Assembly: GCA_002310215.1 (NCBI GenBank)
Contig: DBYR01000014.1
Span: 102,460-166,459 of the forward strand
Direction of reading: 5' to 3'
Source: Bacteroidales bacterium UBA1181
GTDB lineage: Bacteria > Bacteroidota > Bacteroidia > Bacteroidales > Paludibacteraceae
Length of the DNA: 64,000 bases
This document shows positions 26,520 through 34,431 of this stretch, piece after piece. Each line of letters opens with the position of its first letter. Position 1 is the first letter of the stretch. Below the pieces are notes generated by a model. That model saw only the letters and a program-made list of their open reading frames with translations. It was not told where the DNA came from and did not search any database. A program made the translations under genes and the position numbers.

Positions 26520-27611
26520 TTAAATTATAACCCACACTGCCATGATGAGCAGGTTCAATATACTGATTGGCATCAGGATCTTCCACTCCAGCTTGAGCAG
26601 TTGGTCGATCCTCAACCTTGGGAATGTCCATCTTACCCATAGGCTGAGAAGCACGAGGGCGAAGGTCTTGCCCATGAACCAAATCCATGAAGGAATCTGT
26701 CCCATAAGCTCGTTGAACCCGGATGCCCATCCCGCGTTGATCTGCAAAGGTTGCCATCCTCCGAGGAAGACGGTCGCCGCGATACCCGCGATGATGAACA
26801 TGTTCAAATATTCTGCCAAGTAGAAGAATCCGAACTGGATACCGGAGTATTCCGTGTGGTATCCTGCCGTCAACTCTGACTCGGCTTCCGGAAGGTCGAA
26901 TGGACCACGGTTGGTCTCCGCATGTCCTGCGATCAAATAGATGATGAAGGCGATGATGGCGGTCGGCGCCTGGAAGATGTACCATGTGTTGTATCCGCCT
27001 TCAGCGTTCATGCCGCCTTGTCCGGCGATGATGTCCGATATGCTCAGGGATCCTGATAACAACACCATTGTCATGAGGGAGAGTCCCGCAGACAGCTCGT
27101 AACTGATGAGTTGGGCACCGCTACGCATCGCACCGATCAAGGTGTATTTGTTGTTGCTGGACCATCCCGCCAAGAGGATGCCGACCACGCCTAACGAGGA
27201 GATCGCCAGGATGTAGAAGACTCCGACGTTGAAGTCGATGCAGGCTAATCCGTCACCGAACTGTAATGCGCCGAATGTGCAGAAGGAACCTGCGATGGCG
27301 AGGAACAACGCTGTCTTGAATAGGATGTTGTCCGTGTTCTTGATTGAGATGATTTCCTTCAAAAGGATCTTGACCATGTCGGCCACGCTCTGCAACAATC
27401 CCCAAGGACCTACTCGGTTAGGACCGATTCGGCATTGGAACCGGGCGCAAATCTTTCTCTCCAAAAGGATGAGGATCAATGCAAGTACACAATAGAGACC
27501 CAGCAGGGCGGCGCCTATGATGACATATTCGATTGTCGTCGCCAGCCATCCGGGTAGGGCGTCCGTGAGTCCCTCGTGTATTGTACTTATTATTTCACTA
27601 AATGTTAACAT
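26520..27611 (-). CDS. nuoH: NADH-quinone oxidoreductase subunit H
   Basis: This 363-residue membrane subunit forms the quinone-binding chamber with NuoB and NuoD. Recognisable segments are RIGPNRVGPWGLLQSVADMVKIL (about residues 60-82), the charged loop GPFDLPEAESELTAGYHTEYSG and WVRWTFPRLRIDQL near the C-terminus. It has about eight to nine membrane segments. It sits between nuoCD (34-bp gap) and nuoI (18-bp gap). Confidence 0.95.
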   Translation of the reverse strand: MLTFSEIISTIHEGLTDALPGWLATTIEYVIIGAALLGLYCVLALILILLERKICARFQCRIGPNRVGPWGLLQSVADMVKILLKEIISIKNTDNILFKTALFLAIAGSFCTFGALQFGDGLACIDFNVGVFYILAISSLGVVGILLAGWSSNNKYTLIGAMRSGAQLISYELSAGLSLMTMVLLSGSLSISDIIAGQGGMNAEGGYNTWYIFQAPTAIIAFIIYLIAGHAETNRGPFDLPEAESELTAGYHTEYSGIQFGFFYLAEYLNMFIIAGIAATVFLGGWQPLQINAGWASGFNELMGQIPSWIWFMGKTFALVLLSLWVRWTFPRLRIDQLLKLEWKILMPISILNLLIMAVWVII

Positions 27612-27645
27612 ATCCTTTATTCTTTATTTTGTCTGTGAAAAAGAA

Positions 27646-29274
27646 TTATCTGTCCGCACATGGGATTACATAGTCCAAAGAGGCTCCGATCATGATGAGG
27701 TCGGCGATCTTCTCGTTTCTGCACAACGGATCCAATGCGGAGATCAGCGTCATGCATGGCGAACGGAACTTCACGCGGTAAGGGTTCTTGTCTCCCTTGC
27801 TGTTGATGTAGACGCCGAAGTCTCCTCTCGCGTTTTCCACCCTCTGGTAATACTCTCCCTCCGGCAACTTGATGATCGCTGGCGTCTTCGCCTTGAAGTC
27901 TCCCTCCGGCAGGTTGTCGATGAGTTGCTCGATGATGCGGAGTGACTGCTCGATCTCGTCCAAACGGATGAGGTATCGGTCGAACGTGCCGCCCTCTGAA
28001 CGAAGCATCTCTTGGAAGTCCACTTGGTCGTACACCGCATATGGCTCGATCTTACGCACGTCGCATGACCATCCGGATGCTCTTCCCGCAGGTCCTGTCA
28101 CGCCCAATGAAGCGGCGGTCTCCTTGGTGAGGAATCCGATGTTCTCCATACGACCCTTCGCGATTGGGTTGTTTGTGAAGAGGATATGGTACTCTTTGAT
28201 CATCTTACGCATATAAGGTATAAACTCCTTGACCTGGTCCACGAATTTAGGACTCACCTCGTTGGCCAATCCTCCGATGACGTTGTAGCCCACCATGAGG
28301 CGGCCACCACCGGTCTCTTCGAATATGTCCATGATCTTTTCACGGTCGCGCATTCCGTAGATGAAGGCGGTGATGGAACCCATATCCATGCACATACATC
28401 CCCATCCCAACAAGTGGGAAGCGATACGGGTCAACTCGTCGAAGATGACGCGGACCACCTGCGCTCTTTTCGGCACCTCGATGCCTAAGGCTTTCTCTAC
28501 GCAGAGGCAGAAGGCGTGGCGGTTCATCGTTCCTGACAGATAGTCGAGACGTTCCGTCAATTGGAGGATCTGCGGGTAGGTCTTGCTCTCGCACATCTTC
28601 TCGATGCCTCGGTGGATATAGCCGAAGTTCGGGTCCACCTTCTTGATGATCTCTCCATCCAACGATACCCTCAGGTGAAGCACACCGTGGGTGGCTGGGT
28701 GCTGAGGACCTATGTTCACCACGTATTCGTTTTTGTCGAACAGCGCTTTGTGTTCAGTAATCAGTTTGCCCTCCTTGTCGAATCGGATGGAAGGAAGGTC
28801 CTCCATCGCGTCCGCTGTTTGGTTGACGAGTGGTATAGGGTTCAGTTTCGGATCCGCATCATAGTCCTTCCTGAAAGGGAAGCCGTTCCAGTCTGCCCGT
28901 AAGAAGAGGCGGCGCAGGTCTGGGTGGTTGATGAATTGCAAGCCGAAGAAGTCGTAAGCCTCACGCTCGTAGAGGTTGGCGGATGCCCAGAGGTCGCTCA
29001 CCGTCGGAATGGCGAGGTTCTCCCTATCTGGCGTGTTCACTTTCACGACGACCATCGCTTTCTTGTCTTGGGTGGAGGTGAAGTGGTAAATCACTCCGAA
29101 ATACTCCTTGTAGTCCATTCCTGTTAGGTTCAACAGGACATCGAACCCGTTCTCTTTCAGTTTCTCCGCCAATTTCCTCAATTGGTTAGGGGAAACGCAG
29201 ATGGTAGGGTATTGTTGCTCTTCGATAGTGAGACTGGAGTCTACTGACGAAACTATGTCTTTTATCTTTTTCAT
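27646..29274 (-). CDS. nuoCD: Fused NADH-quinone oxidoreductase subunits C and D
   Basis: The 542-residue protein joins NuoC (about residues 1-160; FFGLQFINHPDLRRLFLRADW at about 113-133) to NuoD (about 178-542; NIGPQHPATHGVLHLRV and GYIHRGIEKMCES). The fusion is known in several lineages, including Bacteroidetes. The NuoD part carries the quinone-site His of PQHPATHG. It replaces separate nuoC and nuoD genes in this operon and starts 3 bp after nuoB. Confidence 0.95.
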   Translation of the reverse strand: MKKIKDIVSSVDSSLTIEEQQYPTICVSPNQLRKLAEKLKENGFDVLLNLTGMDYKEYFGVIYHFTSTQDKKAMVVVKVNTPDRENLAIPTVSDLWASANLYEREAYDFFGLQFINHPDLRRLFLRADWNGFPFRKDYDADPKLNPIPLVNQTADAMEDLPSIRFDKEGKLITEHKALFDKNEYVVNIGPQHPATHGVLHLRVSLDGEIIKKVDPNFGYIHRGIEKMCESKTYPQILQLTERLDYLSGTMNRHAFCLCVEKALGIEVPKRAQVVRVIFDELTRIASHLLGWGCMCMDMGSITAFIYGMRDREKIMDIFEETGGGRLMVGYNVIGGLANEVSPKFVDQVKEFIPYMRKMIKEYHILFTNNPIAKGRMENIGFLTKETAASLGVTGPAGRASGWSCDVRKIEPYAVYDQVDFQEMLRSEGGTFDRYLIRLDEIEQSLRIIEQLIDNLPEGDFKAKTPAIIKLPEGEYYQRVENARGDFGVYINSKGDKNPYRVKFRSPCMTLISALDPLCRNEKIADLIMIGASLDYVIPCADR

Positions 29275-29277
29275 ATC

Positions 29278-29895
29278 CTACTCGTTTTCTGCTGTATTGT
29301 TTTCTGATTCGTCGGATTTTTTCTCCGCATTGCCCTTGTTAGGCAGTTTGAAGAAGTTCTCCAACTTGATTTTCCTTTGTAGTTGCATCATGCCGTAGAG
29401 CATGGCGTCTGGTCTTGGCGGGCATCCCGGCACGTATACGTCCACGGGGATGATCTCGTTCACACCGTTTACGACATGGTAGGTGTCCTTGAACGGTCCG
29501 CCGCTGATGGCACAACCACCCACGGCGATTACGTACTTAGGTTCCGCCATCTGGTCGTACAGACGCTTGAGCACTGGAGCCATCTTGTGCACGATCGTTC
29601 CTGCCACGAAGATGACGTCGGCCTGACGTGGTGAGTTACGAGTGACCTCCCATCCGAAACGGGCGAAGTCGGTACGGGCGGCACCGACGCACATGAACTC
29701 GATACCGCAGCAGCTGGTGGCGAAGGTCAACGGCCATACGGAGTTGGACCGTCCCCAGTTGATGATGTCGTCCAATACGCCGACCACCACATTCACACCA
29801 CCCGCGCGGAGTTCTTCAACATACTGCTCTAAGTATTCGTTGTCGTTGAAGTCCTCCGTCTTCATGTTTTTTATTTTGATGTTCTTTACTTCCAT
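29278..29895 (-). CDS. nuoB: NADH-quinone oxidoreductase subunit B (cluster N2)
   Basis: I chose the ATG at 29895 (MEVKNIKIKNMKTEDF) over 29916 because it matches the usual Bacteroidales NuoB start and leaves a 10-bp overlap with nuoA. The 205 residues contain the N2 cluster ligands Cys62 and Cys63 (TSCCGIEF), Cys128 (VGGCAISGGP) and Cys158 (PGCPPRP). N2 is the last iron-sulphur cluster before quinone. Confidence 0.95.
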   Translation of the reverse strand: MEVKNIKIKNMKTEDFNDNEYLEQYVEELRAGGVNVVVGVLDDIINWGRSNSVWPLTFATSCCGIEFMCVGAARTDFARFGWEVTRNSPRQADVIFVAGTIVHKMAPVLKRLYDQMAEPKYVIAVGGCAISGGPFKDTYHVVNGVNEIIPVDVYVPGCPPRPDAMLYGMMQLQRKIKLENFFKLPNKGNAEKKSDESENNTAENE

Positions 29896-30239
29896 TCCAA
29901 TGCTCCTTTCTTCCATGCGTAGGCTAATCCAAGAACAAGAACGAAGAGGAAGAACGATACGCTAACCAACCCCATCGCACCCAATGACTTCATGATGGTT
30001 GCCCATGGGAACAGCAGAACCGTCTCCACATCGAACATCAGGAAAAGGATGGCGAAGAGGTAGTAGCCTATCTTGAACTGCATCCACGACGTGCCTCTCG
30101 TCGGAATACCACATTCGTACGGCTCTCCTTTTTGCGCATTGGTCGACTTAGGCGCTAAAAGCTTGCCTATGATCAGTGCGGCTACCACCATGATGATGGC
30201 CGTCACCAATACGACGATAAAAATTTCACCTGAACTCAT
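29886..30239 (-). CDS. nuoA: NADH-quinone oxidoreductase subunit A, first gene of the operon
   Basis: This 117-residue protein has three membrane segments and the conserved loop KGEPYECGIPTRG (about residues 37-49), whose Glu and Cys are typical of NuoA. Downstream of the loop are FKIGYYLFAILFLMFDVETVLLFPWA-type helices with the membrane Asp and Glu. It opens the nuo operon; a hairpin with a T run lies 35 bp upstream. Confidence 0.94.
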   Translation of the reverse strand: MSSGEIFIVVLVTAIIMVVAALIIGKLLAPKSTNAQKGEPYECGIPTRGTSWMQFKIGYYLFAILFLMFDVETVLLFPWATIMKSLGAMGLVSVSFFLFVLVLGLAYAWKKGALEWK

Positions 30240-30268
30240 TGTTATAAACTGTTTTTGTTATTGATATT

Positions 30269-30391
30269 CTATGAAAATAAAAAAACTATACCTTGGGGGT
30301 ATAGTTCCACTTTGTTGCGTGACTTCTCACAAATCACTGTTGCCATTGATTTGTCTTTCAAGCATTTCCTTAGGACTACTTGCGCTTTCAT
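30269..30391 (-). CDS. Possible 40-residue leader ORF upstream of nuoA
   Basis: An ATG at 30391 opens a 40-codon frame (MKAQVVLRKCLKDKSMATVI...) ending 29 bp before nuoA. The peptide has ordinary protein composition and no membrane segment. The last third of the frame overlaps the terminator-like hairpin at 30274-30306, an arrangement seen in attenuators, but also possible by chance. I do not recognise the peptide. Confidence 0.3.
   Translation of the reverse strand: MKAQVVLRKCLKDKSMATVICEKSRNKVELYPQGIVFLFS
30274..30306 (-). terminator. Terminator-like hairpin in the nuoA leader
   Basis: AACTATACC (30284-30292) and GGTATAGTT (30298-30306) form a perfect 9-bp stem with a 5-base loop, followed on the minus strand by seven T. 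It lies between the divergent lysC promoter region and nuoA, where no upstream minus-strand gene needs ending. It could therefore attenuate nuo transcription or end a small transcript. Confidence 0.55.
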
Positions 30392-30392
30392 C

Positions 30393-30690
30393 ACACTGAA
30401 TTTTCTTGTTATGTATAAATTCTTATAATCGTAATTTTACGTACGCAAATTTGGAAAAGTTATTTGATTTGCACAAATAATTCCACACGTTTTTTTTGCC
30501 GATTTCTGACAATTTGAAACCCATTTCTTTTGTTTTTGCCTATTTTTGGCGATTGATGTACCTTATTGTGCGTTATGTAAGTCGTTTTGTGACAAATTGA
30601 AACTTTTGCGTGGTCGTTTCTTCGCATTTAGAAAGTTTTCCACATCGTAATTTTTTTGCTTAACATACAAATATGTATAATGAGTTTTCT
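30393..30690. other. Divergent intergenic region between nuoA and the aspartate kinase gene
   Basis: This AT-rich stretch must hold the nuo promoter, but I find no full TTTG/TANNTTTG match on the minus strand. On the plus strand TATTTTTG at 30541-30548 fits a -7 box but is far from the kinase gene. An open frame at 30628-30879 (minus) runs into the kinase gene and looks spurious. Confidence 0.4.
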
Positions 30691-30698
30691 TATCTTTG
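30691..30698 (+). promoter_or_regulatory. -7 promoter box of the aspartate kinase gene
   Basis: TATCTTTG matches TANNTTTG and lies 25 bases before the ATG at 30724, giving a short leader. A clear -33 TTTG is not visible at 19-21 bases. Confidence 0.5.
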
Positions 30699-30723
30699 CA
30701 AATAAACAATAAAAGAAGGTAAT

Positions 30724-32115
30724 ATGTTGACGGTAGAAAAAATTGGCGGAACTTCCATGTCCGAGTTCAAGGATGTCTTGAACAACATCATTATAGGGAA
30801 AAGATCGGGGTCGGAATTTTATAACCGTATCTTCGTCGTCTCCGCGTATAACAATGTGACAAATTGGTTGCTGGAGCATAAGAAAACCGGCGAACCGGGC
30901 ATCTATGTGAAATTCCTGAAGGATGAGAACTACAACGAGGCGCTCGATGAGCTTTGCGGAAAACTAATCGCCTTGAATCGCAAGTATGAGGAGATTAAGT
31001 TGGACCAGAAGGTTGCTGATGAGTTTATCATCAACAGAATTGCCAAAGCTAAATCTTACTTGGCCGCTATGCACAGCGTGGTGGCTTCCGGCTATGTCAA
31101 CAAACGTGACTTGTTCCTCGCCGCCCGTGAGATCCTCTCTTCCATTGGTGAGGCGCATTCTGCCTTCAATTCGGTCAATATCATCCGTAACCATGGCATC
31201 GACGCTACTTTTATCGACCTCTGCGGATTTGATGATTCTGAGGCTTTGACCATCGATGAACGTATCCATAAGGCTTTTGTGGGCGTTGATTTCTCCAAGA
31301 CGCTTTGTGTCGCAACGGGTTACACGAAGGGCGTCGAGGGTATCATGCGTGCCTTCGACCGTGGCTACTCTGAGGTGACCTTCTCTAAGATCGCCGTGGA
31401 GGTGAAGGCCGACGAGGCGGTTATCCATAAAGAATTCCACTTGTCTTCAGCTGACCCTAAACTGGTCGGTAAGGACAAGTCCATCCCTGTCGGTCATACG
31501 AACTTCATGGTGGCGGACCAATTGGCGGATGTCGGTATGGAGGCTATCCATCCGAAGGCTTCCAAACCGTTGGAGTTGGCGGGTATCAATATCCGTATCA
31601 AAAATACTTTCGAGCCTGAGCACCCGGGCACGTTGATCTCTAAGGATTACGTGGCGCAACAGTCCCGCATCGAAATCGTCTCCGGTACGGATAAGGTGCT
31701 GGCGGTGGAGATCCATGACCCGATGATGGTGGGTGAGGTTGGTTTCGACCTCCGTATCATGCAGGTCTTCGAGAAACACCACGTTAGTTATATCTTGAAG
31801 TCTACAAACGCTAATAGCATCACGATGGTGATCTGGGACAAGCCAAGCTCCATGCCTTTGGTGGACGAGCTGCAACGTCTCTTCTACCAGGTGACGGTCA
31901 AGGAGGTCTCCTTGGTTTGCTGCATGGGTACGAACATCGCTCACCCGGGCTTCCTCTACAGGGCTGCCAAGGCATTGTGCGACAATAACATCAACATCGA
32001 GTGCTTCGCTCAGTCTTTGCGCCAGGTGAACATGCAGTTCGTCTTGAAGCGAGAGGATTACGGCAAGGCTATTTGTGCCTTGAACGACGCTTTGTGTGTG
32101 CAGAAAATCGGATGA
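30724..32115 (+). CDS. lysC: Aspartate kinase, resembling the ectoine-cluster (Ask_Ect) type
   Basis: The enzyme phosphorylates aspartate, the first step towards Lys, Thr, Met and diaminopimelate. The 463 residues start with VEKIGGTSM, the nucleotide-binding lysine motif. FVVSAYNNVTNWLLEHKKTG follows (about residues 38-57). The kinase domain runs to about 290 and two ACT domains follow (about 310-460). The VEKIGGTSM...LLEHKKTGEPG pattern, as I recall it, is characteristic of aspartokinases encoded beside ectoine genes, which differ from the common VxKFGGTSV form. No ectABC genes are in the window. The gene stands alone with its own promoter. Confidence 0.88.
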   Translation: MLTVEKIGGTSMSEFKDVLNNIIIGKRSGSEFYNRIFVVSAYNNVTNWLLEHKKTGEPGIYVKFLKDENYNEALDELCGKLIALNRKYEEIKLDQKVADEFIINRIAKAKSYLAAMHSVVASGYVNKRDLFLAAREILSSIGEAHSAFNSVNIIRNHGIDATFIDLCGFDDSEALTIDERIHKAFVGVDFSKTLCVATGYTKGVEGIMRAFDRGYSEVTFSKIAVEVKADEAVIHKEFHLSSADPKLVGKDKSIPVGHTNFMVADQLADVGMEAIHPKASKPLELAGINIRIKNTFEPEHPGTLISKDYVAQQSRIEIVSGTDKVLAVEIHDPMMVGEVGFDLRIMQVFEKHHVSYILKSTNANSITMVIWDKPSSMPLVDELQRLFYQVTVKEVSLVCCMGTNIAHPGFLYRAAKALCDNNINIECFAQSLRQVNMQFVLKREDYGKAICALNDALCVQKIG

Positions 32116-32205
32116 TTCCATCTCTTGGAACTTCCGTTGCAATATGGCGGCAAATCGTAGGGTTTGCCGTCTCTTTTTTTCAATCATGAATGTTCTTGAA
32201 TACGT

Positions 32206-33123
32206 ATGGCTCTCTTGTCGTCTGACGGTCGCGGAATCTTGTGTGGACATGCCACAGCTTTCGCTTCTTATCTGATTTTTGGGTTTAACATATTGGCCTG
32301 CAAACTGATAGCCCAGTCGGGATTTGTTCCTCCTATTTGTCTCTTCACCTTCCGGGCTTTTGGTGCGGTGATACTTTTCTCCTTGCTCTCCTTGTTCCTG
32401 CCAAAGGAGCCGGTGGAGCGGAAAGACCTTTTGCGCATATTCGTCGCTTCGATGTTAGGACTTTTCCTCACGCAGATTTCTTTCCTCGTCGCAATTAAGT
32501 TCACTACACCTTTTGATGTCTCCGTGGTGGCTTCGTTGACCCCCATCTTCACGATGTTTGTGGCGGCCATCTATCTGAAGGAACCTATCACGTGGAAGAA
32601 GGCCCTTGGTGTGGCCTTGAGTTTCATGGGGGTGCTTTGGCTGATCTTCAATTCTGTCGGAGTCTCCTCTGGCGTCGAGACCTCCTCTCCGTTGGGTATC
32701 TTCCTGATGGTGTTGAATGGTCTCTTTTTCTCCATCTATCTGAGCATATCGAAGCCTGTCATCACAAAATACAGTGTGGTGACTTACATGAAGTGGATGT
32801 TTCTCTTCTCCTTTTTGGTCTCTTTGCCTTTTGATGCGGCGGATTTGCTCTCTTTGGATTATGGCGCTTTCTCGACCAGTTTGATACTTTCGATTCTTTA
32901 TGTCGTCTTTTTCGCGACGTTCGTGGCATACCTCTCCATCTCCTTCGCACAACGCCTGATACGTCCGACGCTTGTGAGCCTCTATTCGTATGTGCAACCT
33001 ATCGTGGCGGCATGTCTTGGGGTCTATTGGGGCATGGACGTGATGACGTGGCAGAAGATTTGTGCCGCGGTGTTGGTGTTCGTGGGGGTTGCTGTGGTGA
33101 ATGCGAGCAGGAAAAAGGCGTGA
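32206..33123 (+). CDS. EamA-family (DMT superfamily) transporter
   Basis: This 305-residue inner-membrane protein has ten hydrophobic segments in two homologous EamA halves (about 15-145 and 165-300). Typical features are PPICLFTFRAFGAVILFSLL, KEPITWKKALGVALSFMGVLWL, and VSLYSYVQPIVAACLGVYW in the second half. Family members export amino acids or other metabolites; the substrate is unknown. It follows the aspartate kinase by 90 bp, so co-transcription and export of a related amino acid are possible but not shown. Confidence 0.88.
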   Translation: MALLSSDGRGILCGHATAFASYLIFGFNILACKLIAQSGFVPPICLFTFRAFGAVILFSLLSLFLPKEPVERKDLLRIFVASMLGLFLTQISFLVAIKFTTPFDVSVVASLTPIFTMFVAAIYLKEPITWKKALGVALSFMGVLWLIFNSVGVSSGVETSSPLGIFLMVLNGLFFSIYLSISKPVITKYSVVTYMKWMFLFSFLVSLPFDAADLLSLDYGAFSTSLILSILYVVFFATFVAYLSISFAQRLIRPTLVSLYSYVQPIVAACLGVYWGMDVMTWQKICAAVLVFVGVAVVNASRKKA

Positions 33124-33146
33124 TCATTGTTATGCCTATTATATGA

Positions 33147-33178
33147 AAAGGGCGCTCCCCGTGTGTGGAACGTCCTTT
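33147..33178. terminator. Hairpin between convergent genes
   Basis: AAAGGGCGCTCC (33147-33158) pairs with GGAACGTCCTTT (33167-33178), 10 of 12 Watson-Crick plus G-T pairs, 8-base loop. It lies between the transporter (plus) and the lipoprotein gene (minus). The T run is short on either strand, so termination is likely but not certain. Confidence 0.5.
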
Positions 33179-33235
33179 CTCATCGCATGATTCCCTTATG
33201 AGGAAGAATATACGTTGTTTAATTGTTTGTTTCTT

Positions 33236-33901
33236 TTATTGGATGGATACTGTCTGGAGGATGTCCATGCATTTCTGCAGACTTGCCTCAGCGAAGTTAT
33301 CATCTATTTTGATGTTTACTCCGTACAGTCTTGGCTTCTCGTATATGAGGTATATCTTTTCGACCCCTTCTGAGATGCCAGAGCCGCCTCTCCTGGCAGT
33401 GAAGTGTTTCGCTTTATAACTCTTTTTGCCGATGATGGTGTCGGATATTTCAGAAATTTTCTCGTAATAGACGTGATATTTTGTCGCATAATCATCGTAT
33501 ATGCGTTCTTTGTATGCTTGGATGAATTCGTCACATGCCTCTTGGTTGTCGAATGTTTCGTGGAAACGCATGAAATATATACTCGTCATATAGCGGGGTA
33601 GGGTATCTCCCTCTTTGATTATGGTGTCGCTGAGAAGGGAGGCGCAAATCGCATTGTAACGGAATCCGTCGAAATAACTATTCTTGTCCGCTGGCATTGT
33701 GTCTATGTAGGTGTTGGTCCATTGGTCTTTAGGGAATGTGGCGACGATGCCATACTCGTTCGTTAGGGTCACGTGATCTTTGTCCACCCAGTTGTTCGGG
33801 TCTCCATTATATGTTTCCTCGTCATCTTTTTTACAGGAAAAGAGTAAAACACTCACCAATGTGAAAAATAGAATATTTTTTTTTGAAAAAAGTGTTCTCA
33901 T
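33236..33901 (-). CDS. Lipoprotein of unknown function
   Basis: The protein has 221 residues from the ATG at 33901 (preferred over 33952). It starts with a lipoprotein signal (ILFFTLVSVLLFSC, lipidated Cys23) followed by KKDDEE. The mature part has a mixed alpha/beta pattern with FPKDQWTNTYIDT, YFMRFHETFDNQEACDEFIQAYKERI and a final GVNIKIDDNFAEASLQKCMDIL-type helix. I recognise no family and see no enzyme motif. It is monocistronic, convergent with the transporter gene, and lies downstream of two tRNAs. The Asp-rich start after the Cys is compatible with surface export in Bacteroidetes, but this is weak evidence. Confidence 0.7.
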   Translation of the reverse strand: MRTLFSKKNILFFTLVSVLLFSCKKDDEETYNGDPNNWVDKDHVTLTNEYGIVATFPKDQWTNTYIDTMPADKNSYFDGFRYNAICASLLSDTIIKEGDTLPRYMTSIYFMRFHETFDNQEACDEFIQAYKERIYDDYATKYHVYYEKISEISDTIIGKKSYKAKHFTARRGGSGISEGVEKIYLIYEKPRLYGVNIKIDDNFAEASLQKCMDILQTVSIQ

Positions 33902-33981
33902 GAAAATACCCCTATTTAAGTTTGTTATGAAATATACTGTAGATCTCGACAATCGATATATACTTGCCCTTATCAGTCATA

Positions 33982-34068
33982 TGGTGCCCAAGATGAGATT
34001 CGAACTCACACGCCGAAACCGGCACTACCCCCTCAAAGTAGCGTGTCTACCAATTCCACCACCTGGGC
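33982..34068 (-). tRNA. tRNA-Leu (anticodon GAG)
   Basis: On the minus strand the 87-base sequence begins GCCCAGGTGG and ends with an encoded CCA. The acceptor stem GCCCAGG/CTTGGGC has one G-T pair. The anticodon loop TTGAGGG gives GAG, reading CUC and CUU. A long variable arm (GTGCCGGTTTCGGCGT) marks class II, and the T loop is GTTCGAATC. Confidence 0.95.
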
Positions 34069-34104
34069 ATGAAATGACAGAACCGTTAGTTCTGCCTATG
34101 CTTG

Positions 34105-34177
<73 letters not shown>

Positions 34178-34431
34178 AATCTGTATTTGCTATTGCATTA
34201 CCTCTCTTGGTTTTGCTCTGCAAAGGTACGCTTTTTTTCTTACGAAACAATAGTGTTGCTTCATTTTTTTTGTTTTTATCCAACACTCTTTTATTGAGTT
34301 GATTCAGTGTGCGTTGATGCTCTTTTTGAGGGAAACGTTTACGAAAGGTCAACTAACTGTAAATCATTCGTTTCTGTCGGATGTGTCTCCTTTGTGGGCA
34401 ATATGGGCACCTTGATTTCGATGGAATACCA
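34178..34431. other. AT-rich non-coding gap
   Basis: I see no gene or clear terminator between the lptG-like gene and the tRNA pair. The tRNA promoter must lie here, but I cannot pick a convincing box. Confidence 0.4.

Noticed and set aside
30628..30879. 83-codon minus-strand frame at the aspartate kinase start
   Set aside because: Overlaps the conserved start of the kinase gene and its promoter box, and shows no protein features.
31447..32250. 267-codon minus-strand frame opposite the aspartate kinase gene
   Set aside because: It lies opposite a well-conserved kinase gene and has the His/Arg/Leu-rich look of an antisense frame.
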